Assembly: GCF_001591105.1 (NCBI RefSeq)
Contig: NZ_BCUD01000016.1
Coordinates: 1 to 64,000 of the forward strand
Direction of reading: 5' to 3'
Source: Vibrio nereis NBRC 15637
Lineage (GTDB): Bacteria; Pseudomonadota; Gammaproteobacteria; Enterobacterales; Vibrionaceae
Length of the DNA stretch: 64,000 nt
Of the stretch, positions 26,601-35,675 are shown piece by piece. A program made the translations under genes and the position numbers. The stretch's first letter is position 1; each line of letters opens with the position of its first letter. Below the pieces are notes generated by a model. The model searched no databases, had not been told where the DNA came from, and saw only the letters and a list, made by a program, of their open reading frames with translations.

Positions 26601-26700
26601 CGTGAACAGAAAACGCAATGGCTGGAAACACTATCCCGACCATTCTGAGCTTGGCCCGGATAGCTAGCGACAATAAATTCGAAGAAAAGGGAGACTGCAC
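23611..26700 (-). CDS. TonB-dependent outer-membrane receptor with STN signalling domain
   Basis: A 1029-residue receptor. The signal peptide ends VHA|Q (about residue 35). An STN domain (FDIPAGDLDSVLNEFALQAG, about 36-105) marks it as a FecA-type transducer that talks to FecR. A plug domain follows (NIRGVQGPGRVPVVIDG; VGGAVEITTL), then a 22-strand-type barrel ending GRTVSLKLTGRF with the terminal Phe. It is longer than typical siderophore receptors (700-800). Around residues 660-725 a predicted helical, Glu/Ala-rich insertion sits in a loop, and nearby loops contain cysteine pairs. The GTG start has AAGGA upstream. Ligand unknown; iron complex or heme is likely from the Fur-like box, FecIR and TonB neighbours. 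Confidence 0.93.
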   Translation of the reverse strand: MQSPFSSNLLSLAIRAKLRMVGIVFPAIAFSVHAQTFDIPAGDLDSVLNEFALQAGIEYSIDANLSQGQYSQGIQGNYQPDEAFRFLLAEAGLNAYQQVDGSYLVNGGGEWELDAIQVGTSLNGGVKRDELGEADVYDKDVATEYRGKEEIERFKGADASDIFKGMANVHSGDARNGGGIDPNIRGVQGPGRVPVVIDGTEQAITVNNGYRGASNRSFIDPNLIGGMTVHKGAQINPDVNTSVGGAVEITTLSPHDIVLPGETFGMELVVESSSNSTSPRSPRLYTGQDFSTIPEYENLENPAVDLLYSDPALLINPDDDRDDNPLNGEDTAYRLAISGVGPKAEWLAAYAYRNRGNYFSGQHDAGFYQQALESGEELGGRQVAISPEHIALVYHPGQEVPNTSSEMESFLGKFAVHLNPATKMELGARYTRSIHGEILASRAEARFMSGVAQWPLNKTELQAYNLKLRSNPTNPFINFKSNLWVTLSDVSSNSGPGSPNSLVAGSNIIRNTARINAEEDRYGLSFSNKMLLGSDVDVTLSGNYQHHELAPKGDLNAAIEEFQQVRAGERTEYHGSANIEWRATDSLILNAGARYGYSKTVDNYVKNRLAAGDTQSLTQYSNDGYKLTYQMNVPITDVNRDTYLSGVEESVRGETNATIERWSNLLNGLPEGHPLISMAQEKLNAAIAEQDVIVEERLAEAAQHTSYVEDHEAEWRHDGQNNYNAEDNACIAAVGDPNYVAGSCAAQSLSASATSIYRNTESSAHGWMPSASLTWLMTDDSRSYLRYAESLRFPSMFESTLGFSAVPSVSSPLEPERSKLFELGYIQYFDDASIKLTYFDQVIENVMDRNTSLLTTSFSNLEKMTTSGLEFQADYDDGYYFGDLSIAYNLENEMCDENAAAQRFMADLADGGVPEYQRCRRGGFSNSSYLANKVPPEISGSVHFGARFFNNKLVTGARTYYASGSHPDDYVKRDNVTTLDAYVGYRFNQHLQFELRGSNLTDIYYLEPGAVAGIPAPGRTVSLKLTGRF

Positions 26701-26796
26701 GTTAATGTCCTTATTCGTTTGGTTAACTAATAGCTACACCGAACGAAAAAGCAAAAGCCTCAATACAAGAGAGACAAATCTTTAGAACATAATAAG

Positions 26797-27741
26797 TTAC
26801 GCCTTGCTCGCGACGATAGTGACCCAGAAACGGGTGCGGAAATTCACCTCAATCGGCAAGGTTTGACGCAGGTTTTCCAGCGTCTGGTCTGTATTTCGAG
26901 TAGAGAACACTCCTGAGACTCTATGCGATGATAGTTCAGGCGACATATTAATCACGCCATGACGATAACGTGCCAGTTCAGCGATAAACACTGGCAACGG
27001 AGTATCATGAGCTAGGATTTTCTGTTCCAACCATAACGCATCCGCCACGTTCAAAGTCTGTTTAGCGGCTAGATGATTTTCCGTAAAACGACTTTGCTCT
27101 CCAGCCAACAATCGGCCACCTTTCACTGGCTCTAGAGGCTGAGCCATCACTTCACCTTCAAACACACTCACCTGCGTTTGATTTTGTTCAAGACGAACGC
27201 TAAATCGGGTTCCAATCGGCGTCACACTTCCTTGCGGGGTGATCACATGAAAGGGGGTACGGTGATGGCCTGTTGTCACCATTATCTCGCCTTCAACTAA
27301 ACGGATAACACGCTGGCCTTGATCAAAATCGACCTGGATGCGGCTCGCGGTATTGAGTACGACAAGGGTGCCATCAGACAGCTGGACTGGCTTGATTTCT
27401 CCCACTGAAGATGCGTACTGTGCCCCTCCTTGTGGCATCGCTGCATCACTCGACACCACTAAACTCATTGTCAGCAGCGAAACGCCTCCCCAAATCAGCA
27501 CTTGCCTTCGAGACACACGGCGACGATAAGTACTTAAAATCTTACTCCCTGATTGAGGGTCAGGCAGGGAAGCAAACTTCTGCTGTAGCGACTCCATCCG
27601 CTGCCAAGCCTGTTCATTATCGGGATGACGAGTACGCCATAAATGCAAAGCGTGCTTATCCTGCTCTGTCACATCGTCTGACCACATCCTTGCCATCCAT
27701 AACGATGCCTGTTCGATGGACTTTCGTGATATCTGATCCAT
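26797..27741 (-). CDS. FecR-family anti-sigma / signal-relay protein
   Basis: A 314-residue FecR. The cytoplasmic N-terminal domain (ASLWMARMWSDDVTEQDKHA, residues about 12-31) binds the sigma factor. A membrane segment follows at about 80-100 and then a periplasmic FecR domain (LSDGTLVVLNTASRIQVDF; GEIMVTT; TPIGTRFSV). A C-terminal STN-binding region ends near FWVTIVASKA. The membrane segment is preceded by SRRQVLIWGG, a twin-arginine pattern like that of E. coli FecR, which is known to use the Tat pathway. The gene starts 2 bp after the fecI stop. It would pass the occupied-receptor signal to the sigma factor. Confidence 0.93.
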   Translation of the reverse strand: MDQISRKSIEQASLWMARMWSDDVTEQDKHALHLWRTRHPDNEQAWQRMESLQQKFASLPDPQSGSKILSTYRRRVSRRQVLIWGGVSLLTMSLVVSSDAAMPQGGAQYASSVGEIKPVQLSDGTLVVLNTASRIQVDFDQGQRVIRLVEGEIMVTTGHHRTPFHVITPQGSVTPIGTRFSVRLEQNQTQVSVFEGEVMAQPLEPVKGGRLLAGEQSRFTENHLAAKQTLNVADALWLEQKILAHDTPLPVFIAELARYRHGVINMSPELSSHRVSGVFSTRNTDQTLENLRQTLPIEVNFRTRFWVTIVASKA

Positions 27742-27743
27742 GG

Positions 27744-28262
27744 TCAGTAATAGCCTTTCATCGCAGCCAACATGCAGCTTTGTAACGCTTTAGCCACGTA
27801 CTTTTCTACCGAAGACACCGACACTTCCAATCGCTGGGCAATTTCCTTATAACTCAAGCCTTCCATCTGCCTCAAAATTAGAGCCTGACGAACTTTGAAT
27901 GGCTGCTTATGTTGCATGGCATCGATTTCCACCAACACTTCAACCATCATAGTTTGTGTTTCTGGCGATGCCGCAACCTCTTCCGGTACCCGTTCCAGCA
28001 ACTCAAGGTACGCCGCTTCAATACGACGACGGCGATACGTATCGACCACCAACCCTTTTGCAATATGAGTCAGGTAACGACGAGAATCTTTACGCTCTGG
28101 CAGTTTCCCACTGACCAATAACCGCAGGTAAGTATCCTGAACCAAATCGGCACTAATATGAGGGCAACTCAACCTGCGCTGAATAAACAACGAAAGCCAG
28201 CTGTGATGCTCTCTGTACATGCTGTCGACTTCGTTAATATCCATGGGGCTGATAGCCGTCAT
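27744..28262 (-). CDS. FecI-type ECF sigma factor
   Basis: A 172-residue extracytoplasmic-function sigma factor. Region 2 carries ADLVQDTYLRLLVSGKLP and YLTHIAKGLVVDTYRRRR (about residues 38-80). Region 4 is the helix-turn-helix in LSYKEIAQRLEVSVSSVEKYVAKAL (about 135-160). It should direct RNA polymerase to the receptor promoter when the outer-membrane receptor is loaded. It is the first gene of the fecI-fecR pair, with a Fur-like box 36 bp upstream, so its synthesis should be induced by iron shortage. Confidence 0.93.
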   Translation of the reverse strand: MTAISPMDINEVDSMYREHHSWLSLFIQRRLSCPHISADLVQDTYLRLLVSGKLPERKDSRRYLTHIAKGLVVDTYRRRRIEAAYLELLERVPEEVAASPETQTMMVEVLVEIDAMQHKQPFKVRQALILRQMEGLSYKEIAQRLEVSVSSVEKYVAKALQSCMLAAMKGYY

Positions 28263-28297
28263 AATTTGCCACTCCTTCTCGGTTGCATAACATTTTA

Positions 28298-28316
28298 AAT
28301 GAAAATAATTATCATT
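28298..28316. promoter_or_regulatory. Fur-like box upstream of the fecI-type gene
   Basis: The 19-bp AATGAAAATAATTATCATT matches the Fur consensus GATAATGATAATCATTATC at 12 positions and is itself a good palindrome. Located just upstream of the sigma factor gene, it predicts iron repression of fecI-fecR. Confidence 0.65.
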
Positions 28317-29330
<1,014 letters not shown>

Positions 29331-29406
29331 GTCCTAGACACTAGGATTACTCACGCTGTATAATTTCTCGTCATACAAAATTTTAGATAACTAATTTGGA
29401 GTCCTC

Positions 29407-29679
29407 ATGGCACGCGTAACTGTTCAAGACGCTGTTGAAAAAGTTGGCAACCGTTTCGACCTAGTTCTAATTGCGGCTCGCCGCGCTCGTCAAATGCAAA
29501 CTGGCGGTAAAGATTCACTAGTGCCAGAAGAGAACGATAAGCAGACGGTTATCGCTCTACGCGAGATCGAAGAAGGTCTTATCACGAAAGAAATCCTAGA
29601 TGCTCGTGAGCGTCAGGAACAACAAGAGCAAGAAGCAGCAGAATTAGCAGCCGTAAGCAGCATCGCTCACAGTCGTTAA
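29407..29679 (+). CDS. rpoZ: RNA polymerase omega subunit
   Basis: A 90-residue omega subunit beginning [20 protein letters not shown], with the RRARQM segment that wraps the beta' subunit and forms part of a ppGpp-binding site. The C-terminal tail is Gln/Glu-rich ([15 protein letters not shown]). It is preceded by TTGGAG and followed 40 bp later by spoT. Confidence 0.97.
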   Translation: MARVTVQDAVEKVGNRFDLVLIAARRARQMQTGGKDSLVPEENDKQTVIALREIEEGLITKEILDARERQEQQEQEAAELAAVSSIAHSR

Positions 29680-29719
29680 TCTGACTCTCTTCATAACAAC
29701 TATCTTCCAGGCCTAAAGT

Positions 29720-31840
29720 TTGTATCTATTCGATAGCCTCAAAGACGTTGCCCAAGAATACCTAACAGAGCCTCAAATTGAGGCTCTGCGTCAATCTTAT
29801 GTGGTAGCGAAAGATGCCCATGAAGGGCAGACCCGTTCAAGCGGGGAACCTTATATCATCCACCCTGTTGCGGTTTCTCGCATCTTGGCTGAAATGCGCC
29901 TAGATATTGAAACACTGCAGGCGGCACTCCTGCACGATGTCATCGAAGACTGCGATGTCACCAAAGAAGAGCTCGAAGCGCAATTTGGTAACACCGTAGC
30001 CGAACTCGTTGATGGCGTGTCTAAGCTGGATAAACTTAAGTTCCGTGATCGCAAGGAAGCCCAGGCTGAAAACTTTCGCAAAATGGTGCTTGCCATGGTG
30101 CAAGACATTCGCGTTATCCTGATCAAGCTGGCGGACCGAACTCACAACATGCGTACACTGGGTGCTCTACGCCCAGATAAAAAACGACGCATCGCCCGTG
30201 AAACTCTGGAAATCTACTCTCCCCTTGCCCACCGACTTGGTATTCACAACATCAAAACAGAGTTAGAAGAGCTCGGTTTTGAAGCGCTGTACCCGAATCG
30301 CTACCGCGTACTCAAAGAAGTGGTCAAAGCCGCTCGTGGCAACCGTAAAGAGATGATCCAACGCATCCACAGCGAGATCGAAGGACGCCTAGAAGAAGTC
30401 GGCCTAGACGCTCGTGTGGTTGGACGTGAGAAAAACCTGTTCTCCATCTACAACAAGATGAAAACCAAAGAACAGCGTTTCCATACCATTATGGATATCT
30501 ACGCGTTCCGTGTGGTCGTCGAAAGTGCCGATACTTGTTATCGCGTGTTAGGTCAGGTACACAGCTTGTACAAGCCACGTCCGGGTCGCATGAAAGACTA
30601 CATCGCGGTACCGAAAGCCAACGGTTACCAATCTCTACATACCTCTATGGTTGGCCCTCACGGCGTACCTGTCGAAGTACAAATCCGTACTGAAGACATG
30701 GACCAAATGGCGGACAAAGGTGTGGCGGCGCACTGGTCTTACAAAGGCAACGGCGAACGTACTGGCACCACCGCGCAAGTCAAAGCGCAGCGTTGGATGC
30801 AAAGCCTGCTTGAGCTGCAGCAAAGTGCAGGTAACTCGTTTGAGTTCATCGAAAACGTCAAATCAGACCTATTCCCGGATGAGATTTACGTCTTCACGCC
30901 GAAAGGTCGTATTGTCGAGATGCCAGTGGGTGCGACAGCGGTCGACTTCGCTTATGCGGTTCACACTGATGTGGGTAACACCTGTGTCGGTGCTCGCGTA
31001 GACCGAAACCCATACCCGCTTAGCAAGGCACTAAAGAACGGTCAAACGATCGAAATCATTAGCGCTCCGGGTGCAAGACCAAACGCAGCATGGCTCAACT
31101 ACGTAGTGACCTCGCGTGCGCGCACCAAGATCCGCCAAGTACTGAAAACCATGCGCCGTGAAGAATCGATCACGCTGGGTCGACGCTTACTCAACCACGC
31201 GCTGGGTGAACTGTCGATCACCGACATCAGTGAAGAAAACATCAACCACGTCTTGGCTGAGCTAAAGATCGCCTCGCTTGACGATTTGCTCGCGGCGATT
31301 GGCCTTGGTGAATTGATGAGTATCGTGATAGCTCGTCGCTTACTCGGGGATGCCGAAGAGCTGACCGAAGTCATCGGCACAGATGGTAAACCGAAGAAGA
31401 AACTACCAATTCGCGGTGCAGAAGGACTATTGCTGACCTTTGCCAATTGTTGTCACCCGATTCCAGACGACCACATTATTGCTCACGTTTCTCCGGGACG
31501 TGGCCTGGTGGTACACCGTGAAACGTGTCCAAACGTGCGTGGTTACCAGAAAGAGCCAGATAAATACATGGCCGTTGAATGGTCGGAAGAATATGACCAA
31601 GAGTTTATCGCCGAGCTACGCGTCGATGTACAAAATCGCCAAGGTGCTCTAGCCGAACTCACCAACGTGATCTCAAAGACCGGCTCCAATATTCATGGCC
31701 TGTCGACAGAAGAACGCGATGGCCGCCTGTACACAGTCACGGTGCTATTAACCACCAAAGACCGAGTCCACTTGGCGAGCATTATGCGCAGAATTAAAGC
31801 GATGCCGCAGACTTTAAAAGTCCGCCGACGCAAAAATTAA
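29720..31840 (+). CDS. spoT: Bifunctional (p)ppGpp synthetase / hydrolase
   Basis: A 706-residue RelA/SpoT homolog. The N-terminal HD domain (HPVAVSRILAEM; AALLHDVIEDC, residues about 45-75) hydrolyses ppGpp. The synthetase domain has YNKMKTKEQRFHTIMDIYAF and PKANGYQSLHTSMVGP. A TGS domain (YVFTPKGRIVEMPVGATAVD) and a C-terminal ACT domain (DVQNRQGALAELTNVIS) complete it. The start codon is TTG (29720), as in other SpoT genes; the next methionine lies well inside the conserved region. A terminator follows. Confidence 0.97.
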   Translation: MYLFDSLKDVAQEYLTEPQIEALRQSYVVAKDAHEGQTRSSGEPYIIHPVAVSRILAEMRLDIETLQAALLHDVIEDCDVTKEELEAQFGNTVAELVDGVSKLDKLKFRDRKEAQAENFRKMVLAMVQDIRVILIKLADRTHNMRTLGALRPDKKRRIARETLEIYSPLAHRLGIHNIKTELEELGFEALYPNRYRVLKEVVKAARGNRKEMIQRIHSEIEGRLEEVGLDARVVGREKNLFSIYNKMKTKEQRFHTIMDIYAFRVVVESADTCYRVLGQVHSLYKPRPGRMKDYIAVPKANGYQSLHTSMVGPHGVPVEVQIRTEDMDQMADKGVAAHWSYKGNGERTGTTAQVKAQRWMQSLLELQQSAGNSFEFIENVKSDLFPDEIYVFTPKGRIVEMPVGATAVDFAYAVHTDVGNTCVGARVDRNPYPLSKALKNGQTIEIISAPGARPNAAWLNYVVTSRARTKIRQVLKTMRREESITLGRRLLNHALGELSITDISEENINHVLAELKIASLDDLLAAIGLGELMSIVIARRLLGDAEELTEVIGTDGKPKKKLPIRGAEGLLLTFANCCHPIPDDHIIAHVSPGRGLVVHRETCPNVRGYQKEPDKYMAVEWSEEYDQEFIAELRVDVQNRQGALAELTNVISKTGSNIHGLSTEERDGRLYTVTVLLTTKDRVHLASIMRRIKAMPQTLKVRRRKN

Positions 31841-31858
31841 TGCTTTCAATCTAACCAG

Positions 31859-31895
31859 AACGCCCTTGAAATACGCCATTTCAAGGGCGTTTATT
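31859..31895 (+). terminator. Intrinsic terminator after spoT
   Basis: AACGCCCTTGAAAT pairs with ATTTCAAGGGCGTT and is followed by TATTTT. It ends 8 bp before the trmH start, so trmH needs read-through or a promoter within spoT. Confidence 0.85.
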
Positions 31896-31902
31896 TTGAA
31901 TT

Positions 31903-32586
31903 ATGAACCTAGAACGCTACCAACGAATTCAGCAAGTCCTTAAGACTCGTCAAACCGACCTCACTCTCTGCTTGGAAGAAGTCCATAAGCCTAACAACGT
32001 CTCCGCGGTGATCCGCACGGCGGACGCGACCGGTCTGCACAAAGTCCATGCAATCTGGCCAGATGAAATGCGCACCCTCAGCCACACGTCAGCAGGGGCA
32101 CGTAACTGGGTTGAAGTGGATACCCATGATTCCATTTCCGATGCGATCCGCGAACTGAAAAGCCAAGGTATGCAAGTGTTGGTCACCAACCTATCCGATA
32201 CCGCGGTCGACTTTCGCAACATTGACTACACCAAACCAACCGCCATCATCTTAGGCAGTGAAAAAGTCGGCGCATCTGAACAAGCCAAAAAGCTGGCCGA
32301 TCAAGATATCATCATCCCTATGATGGGTATGGTGCAATCGCTGAACGTTTCCGTGGCCAGCGCCGTTATCCTGTATGAAGCCCAACGTCAGCGCGAAGCC
32401 GCCGGCATGTATGATAATGAAAACAGTGCCCTTCCAGAGGACGTAATTCACCGCATATTATTCGAGCGTGGTCATCCGGTGCTGGCAAAAGTCGCGAAGC
32501 GTAAAGGGCTCCCTTACCCGCCTTTGGATGAGGAAGGCCAAATCGTCGCCGATGAAGCTTGGTGGAAGGAAATGCAGAAAAAATAG
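31903..32586 (+). CDS. trmH: tRNA (guanosine-18-2'-O)-methyltransferase
   Basis: A 227-residue SPOUT-class methyltransferase matching TrmH (formerly SpoU), which methylates the ribose of G18 in the D-loop of tRNAs. EEVHKPNNVSAVIRTADATG lies near residues 25-44. The knotted SAM-binding site is marked by ILGSEKVGAS and MGMVQSLNVSVASAVILYE. The position between spoT and recG is conserved. Confidence 0.96.
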   Translation: MNLERYQRIQQVLKTRQTDLTLCLEEVHKPNNVSAVIRTADATGLHKVHAIWPDEMRTLSHTSAGARNWVEVDTHDSISDAIRELKSQGMQVLVTNLSDTAVDFRNIDYTKPTAIILGSEKVGASEQAKKLADQDIIIPMMGMVQSLNVSVASAVILYEAQRQREAAGMYDNENSALPEDVIHRILFERGHPVLAKVAKRKGLPYPPLDEEGQIVADEAWWKEMQKK

Positions 32587-32680
32587 CGAGCCGCTCTGCT
32601 CATATGTGATTTTTCCTGTACAAATACACAGCTGGGTGGTTAACTATCTCGAGTTCATTGAATGAGTTACGAGTTTTGTT

Positions 32681-34759
32681 ATGTCCCAGCTTTTATCAGC
32701 GATCCCACTTACTTCTCTCTCTGGCGTCGGTGCCAAAGTCGCAGAGAAACTCGCAAAAGTTGGCTTAAACTCCGTTCAGGACCTGCTGTTCCATCTACCA
32801 CTTCGCTACGAAGACCGCACTCGCATTTACCCTATCATCAAATTGCACGCTGGCTTATGGGCCGCGGTGCAAGGCAAGGTGATGAGCGTCGATACCATTT
32901 TCGGTAAACGTAAAATGCTGGCGGTGAAAATCAGTGACGGTAACGGCACCATTACGCTACGCTTTTTTAACTTTTCGGCGGGAATGAAAAATAACTTCGC
33001 CGAAGGTAAAACGGTTTACGCTTACGGCGAAATCAAACGCGGGGGATTTGGCCTTGAGATTGTTCATCCCGATTATAAGTTTCACTCCCCCAACCAAAAA
33101 GCCGACACTGAAGAGACCCTGACCCCCGTCTACCCCACTACGGATGGATTGCGTCAAGCCACACTGCGTAACCTGACCGATCAAGCCTTAGCGCTGCTCG
33201 ACAAAGCGGCGGTGCAAGAGTTACTGCCCTCAGGTCTCTACAACCATCAAATTACTCTCGCCCAAGCGCTGCACACTATTCATCGTCCGCCGCCAAACAT
33301 CAACTTGGAAGAATTTGACGAAGGGCAACACCCAGCACAGGTGCGCCTGATCATGGAAGAGCTGTTAGCGCAAAACTTGTCGATGTTGTCGGTGCGCAGC
33401 AAAGGGCAAAAAGACGTGGCCCTACCGCTACCAGAGAGCAATCAGCTCAAACAACAACTGCTGGCGCAACTGCCATTCTCACCGACCAACGCACAAAACC
33501 GTGTGGTGCAAGAGATCGAGCAAGACTTGGCTCAGCCTCACCCAATGATGCGTTTAGTACAGGGTGATGTCGGCTCGGGTAAAACCTTAGTTGCGGCAAT
33601 GGCAGCGCTGCGTGCTCTAGAATATGGCTACCAAGTGGCGCTGATGGCACCCACCGAACTGCTGGCCGAACAACACGCGATCAATTTTGCCAACTGGTTT
33701 GAGCCAATGGGAATTAAAGTCGGTTGGTTAGCCGGTAAGCTGAAAGGCAAAGCCAAAGAGGCAGAGCTGGAACGCATTGCCAGTGGTGATGCACAAATGG
33801 TGGTTGGTACCCATGCACTGTTTCAAGAGCACGTTAAGTTTAATCACTTGGCACTGGTGATCATTGATGAACAACACCGATTTGGTGTCCACCAGCGTTT
33901 AGAGCTGCGTGAAAAGGGTGAAAAGCAAGGCGCTTTCCCACACCAGCTGATCATGACAGCCACGCCAATCCCGCGTACGTTGGCCATGACGGCGTATGCG
34001 GACTTAGAAACCTCTGTAATTGATGAACTGCCACCAGGCAGAACGCCAATCCAAACTGTCGCTATTCCAGATACCAAACGCGACGACATCGTCGAACGTG
34101 TGCGTCATGCCTGTTTAACCGAAGGCAAACAAGCGTATTGGGTGTGTACCCTGATTGATGAATCTGAAGTGCTGGAAGCGCAAGCGGCGGCTGATACTGC
34201 CGAAGAGCTGCAACGCAAGCTGCCGGATGTCAAAATCGGTTTGGTGCACGGGCGCATGAAACCCGCCGAGAAACAAGCCGTGATGCAGGACTTTAAAGAC
34301 AACAAACTGCATTTATTAGTGGCGACGACGGTGATTGAAGTCGGCGTAGATGTACCGAATTCCAGCCTGATGATCATCGAAAACCCAGAGCGCCTTGGCT
34401 TGGCTCAGCTCCACCAGCTTCGCGGCCGTGTTGGCCGAGGCAGCGTGGCGAGCCACTGTGTGTTGCTCTATCACGCACCACTATCAAAAACCGCGCAAAA
34501 GCGTTTAGGTGTTTTACGTGAAAGTAACGATGGCTTTGTGATCGCGCAGCGTGACCTAGAAATCCGCGGTCCCGGAGAGCTACTCGGCACCAAACAAACT
34601 GGTATGGCTGATTTTAAAATTGCCGATCTCGTTCGTGATCAACGCTTAATTCCGGAAGTCCAACGCATTGCACGCTACATTCACGACAATTACCCAGATA
34701 ACGCGATTGCCATTATTGACCGTTGGCTAGGTGACAGAGATGTATACGCCAAAGCCTAA
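32681..34759 (+). CDS. recG: ATP-dependent DNA helicase RecG
   Basis: A 692-residue RecG that remodels stalled replication forks and branched DNA. An N-terminal wedge/OB domain (LRYEDRTRIYPI) precedes the superfamily-2 helicase core: Walker A GDVGSGKTLVA, DEQH box IIDEQHRFGV, TATPIPRT, TTVIEVGVDVPN and QLRGRVGRG. Length is typical. A terminator follows 7 bp after the stop. Confidence 0.97.
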   Translation: MSQLLSAIPLTSLSGVGAKVAEKLAKVGLNSVQDLLFHLPLRYEDRTRIYPIIKLHAGLWAAVQGKVMSVDTIFGKRKMLAVKISDGNGTITLRFFNFSAGMKNNFAEGKTVYAYGEIKRGGFGLEIVHPDYKFHSPNQKADTEETLTPVYPTTDGLRQATLRNLTDQALALLDKAAVQELLPSGLYNHQITLAQALHTIHRPPPNINLEEFDEGQHPAQVRLIMEELLAQNLSMLSVRSKGQKDVALPLPESNQLKQQLLAQLPFSPTNAQNRVVQEIEQDLAQPHPMMRLVQGDVGSGKTLVAAMAALRALEYGYQVALMAPTELLAEQHAINFANWFEPMGIKVGWLAGKLKGKAKEAELERIASGDAQMVVGTHALFQEHVKFNHLALVIIDEQHRFGVHQRLELREKGEKQGAFPHQLIMTATPIPRTLAMTAYADLETSVIDELPPGRTPIQTVAIPDTKRDDIVERVRHACLTEGKQAYWVCTLIDESEVLEAQAAADTAEELQRKLPDVKIGLVHGRMKPAEKQAVMQDFKDNKLHLLVATTVIEVGVDVPNSSLMIIENPERLGLAQLHQLRGRVGRGSVASHCVLLYHAPLSKTAQKRLGVLRESNDGFVIAQRDLEIRGPGELLGTKQTGMADFKIADLVRDQRLIPEVQRIARYIHDNYPDNAIAIIDRWLGDRDVYAKA

Positions 34760-34765
34760 AACGAC

Positions 34766-34797
34766 AAAGGGTTGATACCTCAGTATCAACCCTTTTT
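34766..34797 (+). terminator. Intrinsic terminator after recG
   Basis: AAAGGGTTGATAC pairs with GTATCAACCCTTT and is followed by TT, between converging recG and cysQ. It may act in both directions. Confidence 0.85.
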
Positions 34798-34822
34798 GCA
34801 TCTACGGCTGTTTTAGCCACCG

Positions 34823-35650
34823 CTAGTCTTTAATTTTTAAGATCTCATCCCACGGTAGGCCTTCATCACCTAATACGATGAAGTTGGGGTTTTCCAACGT
34901 ATCGCGTTCGTTGTACGACAACGGTTCCAGTTGGGTACTCAAGATACGCCCGCCCGCTTCTTCGACAATACATTGCGTCGCGGCGGTATCCCACTCACCC
35001 GTTGGCCCTAAACGCAGGTAGCAGTCCACCGCCCCTTCAGCCACCAAACACGCTTTTAGCGCGGCTGAGCCCAGCGGGACTAAGTCATAGTTCCACGCGC
35101 TGCTCATGCGGCTGGTAATACGATTGATATCTTGACGGCGGCTAATCGCGATGGCGATCGGCGACGATTGCCCATCGTGATTATGGCTGTGAATCGCGAC
35201 TCTTTCACTCATATCCGGGATCTTCCACGCGCCTTTGCCTTGATAAGCGTAATAAGTAACACCGGATACTGGGCCATAAACCACACCCATGATTGGCTTA
35301 TTGTTCTCAACCAGCGCGATGATAGTGGCAAAGTCACCACTGCGGGCAATAAACTCTTGCGTGCCATCGAGTGGGTCAACCAACCAATAGCGATCCCACT
35401 GCGAACGCTTTTCTAAGCTGATATCGGCATCTTCTTCCGAGAGTACCGGGATATCCGGCGTCAACTCTGAGAGCTGTTCCGTAATAAATTTGTGCGCAGC
35501 AATATCGGCACTGGTGACGGGCGTTTCATCACTTTTGGTAAACGCTTGGTACTCTTTTTTCTCGTAAATATCGAGAATAAGCTGCCCAGCCGAGCGGGCA
35601 ATATCAATCACTGCATCAATGTGATGGGAAAAGTCTTCTGTTATTGGCAT
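34823..35650 (-). CDS. cysQ: 3'(2'),5'-bisphosphate nucleotidase
   Basis: A 275-residue inositol-monophosphatase-fold enzyme of the CysQ type. It removes phosphate from 3'-phosphoadenosine 5'-phosphate, the by-product of sulfate assimilation. The metal-binding residues are visible in VLSEEDAD and WLVDPLDGTQEFI, and the distal motif is EWDTAATQCIVEEAGG. It lies 25 bp after nudE on the same strand and is probably co-transcribed with it. Confidence 0.95.
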   Translation of the reverse strand: MPITEDFSHHIDAVIDIARSAGQLILDIYEKKEYQAFTKSDETPVTSADIAAHKFITEQLSELTPDIPVLSEEDADISLEKRSQWDRYWLVDPLDGTQEFIARSGDFATIIALVENNKPIMGVVYGPVSGVTYYAYQGKGAWKIPDMSERVAIHSHNHDGQSSPIAIAISRRQDINRITSRMSSAWNYDLVPLGSAALKACLVAEGAVDCYLRLGPTGEWDTAATQCIVEEAGGRILSTQLEPLSYNERDTLENPNFIVLGDEGLPWDEILKIKD

Positions 35651-35675
35651 AGTAAATCCTTTACGCCCCTACTGC

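Noticed and set aside
32662..32907. 81-codon plus-strand frame overlapping the start of recG
   Set aside because: It is in a different frame within the strongly conserved recG N-terminus and lacks any recognisable feature.
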